NCBI GenBank assembly: GCA_031259745.1
Contig: JAIRLB010000082.1
Coordinates: 1-10,185 of the forward strand
DNA length: 10,185 nt
Direction of reading: 5' to 3'
Origin: Rickettsiales bacterium
Lineage (GTDB): Bacteria; Pseudomonadota; Alphaproteobacteria; Rs-D84
Made by a program: the position numbers and the translations under genes. Positions 6,324 through 10,185 of the stretch are shown here, in pieces (position 1 is the stretch's first letter; every line of letters begins with the position of its first letter). The notes beneath the pieces are model-generated. The model was not told the origin of the DNA, searched no databases, and was given only the letters and a program-made list of their open reading frames with translations.

Positions 6324-7304
6324 TTAGACTACCACTGCTTCGTGTTCGGAAATCATTTCCGCCACACGCACAGGGTTTGTATTGAACATAGTCACCCATT
6401 CGCCATAAAGGTTTTCGCGCGGATACGCCGCATTTTGCTTGGCATTTCCGCGTTTCTGCATCGCTAGCAGAACTTTGTTTGGCGCATAGATGACGGCCTT
6501 GCTGCGCAAAGACGCAGGAATCATTGAAATCGCTTCCATCAACCATTCCTCATTGAATGTAGTTGAATCAACGGTAGTTAAGTCGATGTTGGTAACCCTC
6601 GCTATGGCGCGCGGATCATTGACGACCAATCCCAACTGGGCGCTGCAATTGAATACGTGGTATTCGATTAATTTGGTCACCTCGTTCGGATCAGGCAACA
6701 GCTGATACCCTTTGTCTTCGAACTTCAATCCGCCATTTGTGCCTTTGGCGTATGCGCCGCAGAGCCCGGATGTCACGTCCCATGCAGCTACATATATTGA
6801 GGTCAGATTTGCGCCCGTTCCGCCGGCGTCAATAACGCGACCGCTGGCAATCGTGTTTGCATACGATGCAAGCCCATCGATTGATTCCTTGCCGTTGGCA
6901 ACGATATTGTCATATACAAAATCGCCTTCCAGTTGCTGGGCGGCACCCATCATCTCGCCATCTATCTGCTGTTGCAAATATCTTGGTTTGTCGACCATCA
7001 GGTCTTCAAGTGCTTTGTCCACGCGAGGATATCCCATGTAGAGTTTCAAACCGAAATCCACTTCTTCGGATTCTCCAAATGATCCACCCACTCCCTTGTT
7101 GATCTTTTTCACATCCAAGCGCGGCAATGTTTTTCTGCGCATTGCTTTGTGGAATGTTGAAAAGTTTGATTCAATGAACGGCGCGTCTTTCAATATCGGG
7201 CATTCTTTTTGCAGAACTTCCGAGATATGGACAAGATTGCCGTCCTGCGTCAGGCCGCGGGTAATATCAACCAGCGTGTCAGAACGCACTTCCATTACAG
7301 CCAT
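6324..7304 (-). CDS. Major capsid protein, BPP-1/GP7-type HK97 fold
   Basis: 326 residues. The N-terminal third shows the family's block order: DITRGLTQDGNLVHISEVLQ (13-32), then CPILKDAPFIESNFSTFHKA (35-54), the beta segment RRKTLPRLDVKKINKGVGGS (56-75), and a block of VDFGLKLYMGYPRVDKALED (82-101), followed by an acidic helix with QQIDGEMMGAAQQLEGDFVY (112-131). In GP7-type capsids these correspond to 'I.evL.qtneIl.d..f.egN..tgh+..vr..lP', 'y.evDk.l.dl' and 'Ea.....fiYGN'. The C-terminus (PVRVAEMISEHEAVVV) also fits. The protein forms the icosahedral shell. A strong AAGGAG site 7 bases before the ATG supports the start and high expression. The gene lies between the scaffold and cement genes, as in BPP-1-like heads. 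Met4 is an alternative start but spacing favours Met1. Confidence 0.93.
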   Translation of the reverse strand: MAVMEVRSDTLVDITRGLTQDGNLVHISEVLQKECPILKDAPFIESNFSTFHKAMRRKTLPRLDVKKINKGVGGSFGESEEVDFGLKLYMGYPRVDKALEDLMVDKPRYLQQQIDGEMMGAAQQLEGDFVYDNIVANGKESIDGLASYANTIASGRVIDAGGTGANLTSIYVAAWDVTSGLCGAYAKGTNGGLKFEDKGYQLLPDPNEVTKLIEYHVFNCSAQLGLVVNDPRAIARVTNIDLTTVDSTTFNEEWLMEAISMIPASLRSKAVIYAPNKVLLAMQKRGNAKQNAAYPRENLYGEWVTMFNTNPVRVAEMISEHEAVVV

Positions 7305-7311
7305 GATAATT

Positions 7312-7317
7312 CTCCTT
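7312..7317 (-). promoter_or_regulatory. Strong ribosome binding site of the capsid gene
   Basis: AAGGAG on the message strand with 7 bases to the ATG, in the 16-base gap after the scaffold stop. It fits the need for hundreds of capsid copies per particle. Confidence 0.85.
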
Positions 7318-7320
7318 GAT

Positions 7321-7989
7321 TTATTTGGCCAGGGACTTGCTGAAATCCATTACAGCAGTTCCCTGCGCGTCGCGCTTGACTCCGGTATTAATGCCGGTTG
7401 TCGCCTTCATTGCATTGCCCTCTTCGATTTCCTTGGCAAATCGAAACATAATCCTATTGAATGCAGGAACATTCGTTAATCCCAGTTTTTCAATTTCCGC
7501 TCTATCTTTTTCAGAACCGAACTTTGTCAAAACTTCGTTAACCGCATTCTTATTAGATTCGTATTCTTTGCCAAAAACCTCATCGGACTTCAATTCTTTT
7601 TCCCAATCGGACTTTAATTTGGTCAGCGCTTCGCTTTGTTGCTTTTTATATGCCTCATCCGCTATCTTCAATTCTTTCAGATATGCGTTGGCGGCATCTT
7701 TCCCCTTGAACCATGACTTGTATTTGGTAAAGGTTTCTTCCTGTTTGTCATCAGGAACCAACCCTTGAAAATCAATGTCGGTAAGTATGAATTCCGCATC
7801 TTGGGAATTCTGCTTATTTTCTTCTGCACCCGGATTACCGGTATTGTCTTTGTCTCCGTTTTCAGACGGGTTGTTGCCCGGATTCTGTTCGGAAGAATCT
7901 TTGTTGCCGTTATTTTCCGGCGTAGTTGTCGGCGCAGTGCTCGACCCATTGTTATTATTTTCAATCGCTTGATTCTGATTTTCCATCAT
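7321..7989 (-). CDS. Scaffolding (capsid assembly) protein
   Basis: 222 residues, highly charged. Residues 5-65 are Asn/Gly/Pro/Glu-rich and clearly low complexity, with repeated NPG (36-38 and 52-54). Residues 95-190 are mostly helical: AANAYLKELKIADEAYKKQQ, then EALTKLKSDWEKELKSDEVF, GKEYESNKNAVNEVLTKFG and a block IEKLGLTNVPAFNRIMFRFA (166-185). The sequence W-x-x-E-L-K-S-D-x-x-F-G, followed by N-x-A-V-x-x-x-L-x-x-F and L-G-L-x-N-x-P-A-F-x-R, is typical of podovirus scaffold proteins placed before GP7-type capsid genes. It would guide shell assembly and leave before or during DNA packaging. The start is ambiguous between two adjacent ATGs (7989 and 7986); AGGGG lies 4 bases before the first and 7 before the second, so the second may be preferred. 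It overlaps the Bbp19-like gene by 29 bases. Confidence 0.88.
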   Translation of the reverse strand: MMENQNQAIENNNNGSSTAPTTTPENNGNKDSSEQNPGNNPSENGDKDNTGNPGAEENKQNSQDAEFILTDIDFQGLVPDDKQEETFTKYKSWFKGKDAANAYLKELKIADEAYKKQQSEALTKLKSDWEKELKSDEVFGKEYESNKNAVNEVLTKFGSEKDRAEIEKLGLTNVPAFNRIMFRFAKEIEEGNAMKATTGINTGVKRDAQGTAVMDFSKSLAK

Positions 7990-8221
7990 ACATCCCCTGT
8001 TTTAGTTCTTTCAGCATTTCGCTAAACTCTTCGGTATAATTATACATTATCTCGTCAAGCAGATTCAATGCGAACTCATGAGAAGTTTCATCTTTTCTTT
8101 TTCCTATTCCGGCGCCTATTGAAACTCCGCAATTTCCCAGAATCTCTGCCAGCACATGCCGCCCATCTCGGGATTTTAATACATTAAGCATATGTAAAGA
8201 TTGTCCTGGTTTTAACATCAT
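7961..8221 (-). CDS. Bbp19-like small phage protein
   Basis: 86 residues, soluble, mostly helical. It shows the short Bbp19-type pattern: LNVLKSRDGRHVLAEILGNC followed by GVSIGAG (12-37), then HEFALNLLDEIMYNYTEEFS (48-67) and EMLKEL; that is, 'vL.t..GR.vL..iL..cGv', a variable loop, 'G...G..LL.ei....e.y..ml.E'. In BPP-1-like phages this gene sits between portal and scaffold, exactly as here. The biochemical role is not known to me; involvement in head assembly is inferred from its constant position. Its ATG shares bases with the portal TGA (ATGA), so translation is coupled. Two ATGs are adjacent (8221 and 8218); the upstream AGG is weak. The last part (GMYDGKSESSD) is polar and overlaps the scaffold start region. 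Confidence 0.72.
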   Translation of the reverse strand: MMLKPGQSLHMLNVLKSRDGRHVLAEILGNCGVSIGAGIGKRKDETSHEFALNLLDEIMYNYTEEFSEMLKELKQGMYDGKSESSD

Positions 8222-9843
8222 ATCATTGCCTGTTGCGCTATTGTTTCCGCCGACGCGAAGTTTTTCGCCGCCTCGCTCATTTCAACCAATCCTTGTGCTT
8301 GCTGCGCAGCGGCTGACTGCTGGCGCATTGCTTCCATTTCCTCTAACTGCTGGCGCAGTATTTCTTCTGTCGGAACAACCATGCGGCCATTTATGTCCAA
8401 ACGCCGCGCAAATTCATCCGCCACTTCCAAAATATCTATCTTGCGCTTTGCGATCGGATTAACATTGCTCAGCACTGCCACCGCCTGTATCCAGCGCTCT
8501 ACCAGCACCAGATCGCTCAGCGACTGGCTTTGCGCCAACAGGGAATGGAACTTTACGTTTACAATTTTGCCGCGCAATGATTCCGGCATGTTTGGGGGCA
8601 GCTTTCCTTTTTCATAAAGAATTTGGAAAACCAATTCCACTACATGCCCTAGCGCGGAAACCGCCCGCTGGACTATTCCTACAAGGTTTATCATTTCTTC
8701 TTTTGATACTTGATTGACCTCTGTCGCGCTCATGGTCTTATTGCGGTTTGTAATAGCATTGAACAGATGGTTGTATGTAAGGTTATAGATTCTTTGCTCT
8801 ATGCGGGCAATATTATCTTTGGCGTCTGTTGTGTCCAAATTAAATGCCAGTGCCGGGCGCACGGCATTCGTCGGGTCTTTCACCCAATTCAATTTGTCTC
8901 CGGTCAAGGATAATCCGGCATTCTTCAAATCCTTGTCTACAACAAGCGGTGGCTTAACTTTTATTCTGCTAGCCATAGACAGGTCGCGTTCCCTCGCCTG
9001 CAAGTCCATGACATCGCCTATCACATCGCCGCCGATGCCGGCGTTATAAACGCTGTTAAACGATTTATACCATGGGAATATCGCAAAGCGGAACCGCTTC
9101 ATTCCCTTTTGTTCCAATATGCATTCGTTATCAGAAAAACCATCTAGAAATATTGTCGATATGTATGGCGTGTTGAATTCGTTTTTTACCTCTGGCAAAT
9201 ATTTTTCATTTGGCTCTACCGCCTGAACAATTGTATAACATTCCGTAAATACCTTGTCGCAGGCATTTTTTATCTTGTCTGGCAGATTATCATATCCAAA
9301 CCTTTTTGCCAACTGTCGCGCGTTCATTGCGGTTGCTATATAAATCGTATCGTAATCACCCTCGTCGTTTTCATCAAGCCATACTGTGCCGGCCGTATAG
9401 GCGACAAAATCTATATCTTTTGTTTTGCTTGGATTTACAGCTATAACACCTTCGCCAAACACTGGCGATTCAAAAAACATGTGGGTGAAATATTCCGATC
9501 CATTGGCGGCGTTTATAGTAGATAAGACTTTTTCAGTCGCGTCTTTCAGCCATATTTGCTCATCTCTGGTTTGGTCGTCCGCGACCAAACTTGCCCATTT
9601 GCTGTCTGGGGGACATAGCGTCGCGGTCAGGCATGTAGACAGATTGCGCAAATACCTTTGCGGATTTCCGTTGATATTTTTCTTTGCGTACAGATCGCGC
9701 CATTTATTTTTGTTAAACGCAAGGTCTTTGTTGAAAATCCCGTTTTGCACGGCCAGATATTCGGAAAAAATCTCCCGCTTCGCGTCCCATTCTTGGCGCG
9801 TTTGCTTCATTTCGCTAAAACGAATTTGTTGTGGTATTGCCAT
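8218..9843 (-). CDS. Portal protein (head-to-tail connector, gp8-like)
   Basis: 541 residues, matching T7 gp8 at 536. The N-terminal region has the connector-family features: a charged helix FSEMKQTRQEWDAKREIFSE (9-28), then KKNINGNPQRYLRNLSTCLT (54-73) leading into ATLCPPDSKWASL, equivalent to the family's 'a...l..L.sgL.sP.rpWf'. A middle region (about 320-420) carries IYNLTYNHLFNAITNRNKTM, SATEVNQVSKE and a long helix. The C-terminal 50 residues (EEILRQQLEEMEAMRQQSAA, then AQQAQG) are Gln/Ala/Glu-rich and probably coiled, like the crown or barrel of other connectors. Twelve copies form the ring at one capsid vertex through which DNA enters and leaves. The ATG directly follows the TAA of the upstream gene (TAAATG) with only a poor ribosome site, suggesting coupling and low copy output. 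Ends in an ATGA overlap with the next gene. Confidence 0.94.
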   Translation of the reverse strand: MAIPQQIRFSEMKQTRQEWDAKREIFSEYLAVQNGIFNKDLAFNKNKWRDLYAKKNINGNPQRYLRNLSTCLTATLCPPDSKWASLVADDQTRDEQIWLKDATEKVLSTINAANGSEYFTHMFFESPVFGEGVIAVNPSKTKDIDFVAYTAGTVWLDENDEGDYDTIYIATAMNARQLAKRFGYDNLPDKIKNACDKVFTECYTIVQAVEPNEKYLPEVKNEFNTPYISTIFLDGFSDNECILEQKGMKRFRFAIFPWYKSFNSVYNAGIGGDVIGDVMDLQARERDLSMASRIKVKPPLVVDKDLKNAGLSLTGDKLNWVKDPTNAVRPALAFNLDTTDAKDNIARIEQRIYNLTYNHLFNAITNRNKTMSATEVNQVSKEEMINLVGIVQRAVSALGHVVELVFQILYEKGKLPPNMPESLRGKIVNVKFHSLLAQSQSLSDLVLVERWIQAVAVLSNVNPIAKRKIDILEVADEFARRLDINGRMVVPTEEILRQQLEEMEAMRQQSAAAQQAQGLVEMSEAAKNFASAETIAQQAMI

Positions 9844-10185
9844 TTATGTAAGCCAGCTGTTTTGGAAAATTCCGTCATATTCGGGAATCTTAATATTTTC
9901 TTCATCATCTCGGGAGGCTATGGCCAGTGCAACAGTACGCGCATAATCGGAGTCTATTCCAAACGCTGAATTATAACCGCTTGCGGTTGTTGTTTGGTTT
10001 TTTCGAAGCGCTTCGAGCCGTTTTGTCTCAGCATCAAAATCTGCCTGCTTTTGTTTTTCTTCGGCGGCATCTCGGGCTTTTCGCGCCTCTTCTATCTGCT
10101 TATTGCCAATATGCTCAGAAGCAGCAGCAGAATATATCCCTGTGCCAGCAGATATAAGCGCGGCTATTGCTGTTGTTGTTGCTGC
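9844..10185 (-). CDS. Small protein with hydrophobic segment and charged helix, unknown (partial, C-terminal 113 residues)
   Basis: An open frame enters from the window edge (first codon GCA at 10185-10183) and ends at the TAA at 9846-9844, directly before the portal ATG. The N-terminus is missing. Visible parts: an Ala/Thr-rich hydrophobic stretch AATTTAIAALISAGTGIYSA (about residues 1-20), possibly a membrane or buried helix; a long charged helix NKQIEEARKARDAAEEKQKQ continuing ADFDAETKRLEALRKNQ (28-64), probably a coiled coil; a TTTASGYNSAFG linker; and a final segment ending PEYDGIFQNSWLT. I do not recognise the family. Its place before the portal is that of T7 gene 7.3, a small tail assembly protein, but no sequence likeness is visible. 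Phage genomes often carry small 'glycine/alanine helix plus coiled coil' structural or ejection proteins near the neck genes, so a virion role is plausible. Confidence 0.7.
   Translation of the reverse strand, partial: AATTTAIAALISAGTGIYSAAASEHIGNKQIEEARKARDAAEEKQKQADFDAETKRLEALRKNQTTTASGYNSAFGIDSDYARTVALAIASRDDEENIKIPEYDGIFQNSWLT

Noticed and set aside
5766..6546. Minus-strand frames of 74 and 82 codons crossing the LEM-like, cement and capsid gene borders
   Set aside because: Each overlaps well supported genes in another frame and cuts across their ribosome sites and stops.
7316..7768. 150-codon open frame on the plus strand
   Set aside because: Antisense to the scaffold gene; hydrophobic Ser/Leu/Phe-rich product typical of the reverse of a Lys/Glu-rich coding strand.
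9425..9946. 173-codon open frame on the plus strand
   Set aside because: It lies opposite the portal and the gene before it, which have clear family features. The predicted product has no recognisable domain, is Ser/Phe/Arg-rich as expected of antisense reading, and has no supporting neighbours on that strand.
1..10185. Diversity-generating retroelement, as carried by phage BPP-1
   Set aside because: The head genes resemble BPP-1, but no reverse transcriptase, template repeat or variable receptor gene lies in this window.
1..10185. Recoded genetic code (TAG or TGA read as an amino acid)
   Set aside because: TAA, TGA and TAG each end genes at expected family lengths (for example TGA for portal, TAG for cement and tail tubular B), and none interrupts a conserved region.
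10100..10185. Trinucleotide repeats (GCA/ACA and GCT runs) at the window edge
   Set aside because: Codon runs for Ala and Thr in a low-complexity helix; too short and imperfect for a separate repeat element.

Overview
This window is a late (structural) operon of a short-tailed, podovirus-type double-stranded DNA phage or prophage. Every gene lies on the minus strand, so transcription runs from high to low coordinates. Both ends cut through genes: the first gene enters at position 10185 and the last leaves at position 1. Stop codons include TAA, TGA and TAG, so the standard bacterial code fits. The DNA is moderately AT-leaning. The T7-like tail and ejection set points to a Gram-negative host, but the host cannot be named from this window.

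Layout in transcription order: (1) C-terminal part of a small protein with a hydrophobic segment and a charged helix, unknown role (10185-9844); (2) portal, or head-tail connector (9843-8218); (3) Bbp19-like small protein (8221-7961); (4) scaffolding protein (7989-7321); (5) major capsid protein (7304-6324); (6) Bbp16-type capsid cement protein (6310-5960); (7) small protein ending in a LEM/SAP/Rho_N-like helical domain (5910-5572); (8) tail tubular protein A, gp11-like (5505-4885); (9) tail tubular protein B, gp12-like (4885-2792); (10) gp13-like internal virion protein with a degenerate acetyltransferase (GNAT) fold (2805-2380); (11) gp14-like internal virion protein (2390-1596); (12) N-terminal 531 residues of a large gp15-like internal virion protein (1594 to beyond position 1).

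The order portal, scaffold, capsid, tail A, tail B, internal proteins is that of T7 genes 8 to 15. The head genes, however (Bbp19-like, scaffold, GP7-type capsid, Bbp16-type cement), match the Bordetella phage BPP-1 type. Together they would build the procapsid (portal, scaffold, capsid, cement), close the neck with the short tail tube, and supply proteins ejected to carry DNA across the host envelope.

Genes are packed with overlaps or gaps of a few bases. The only real gaps are 49 and 66 bases either side of gene 7, and each holds a strong hairpin. No gene-free stretch exceeds 300 bases. I found no RNA gene, CRISPR array, insertion sequence, promoter or attachment site. No terminase, lysis, integrase, tail fibre or replication gene lies in the window. 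It reads as a normal but divergent structural module, not a new system; the least explained parts are genes 1 and 7 and the hairpins.
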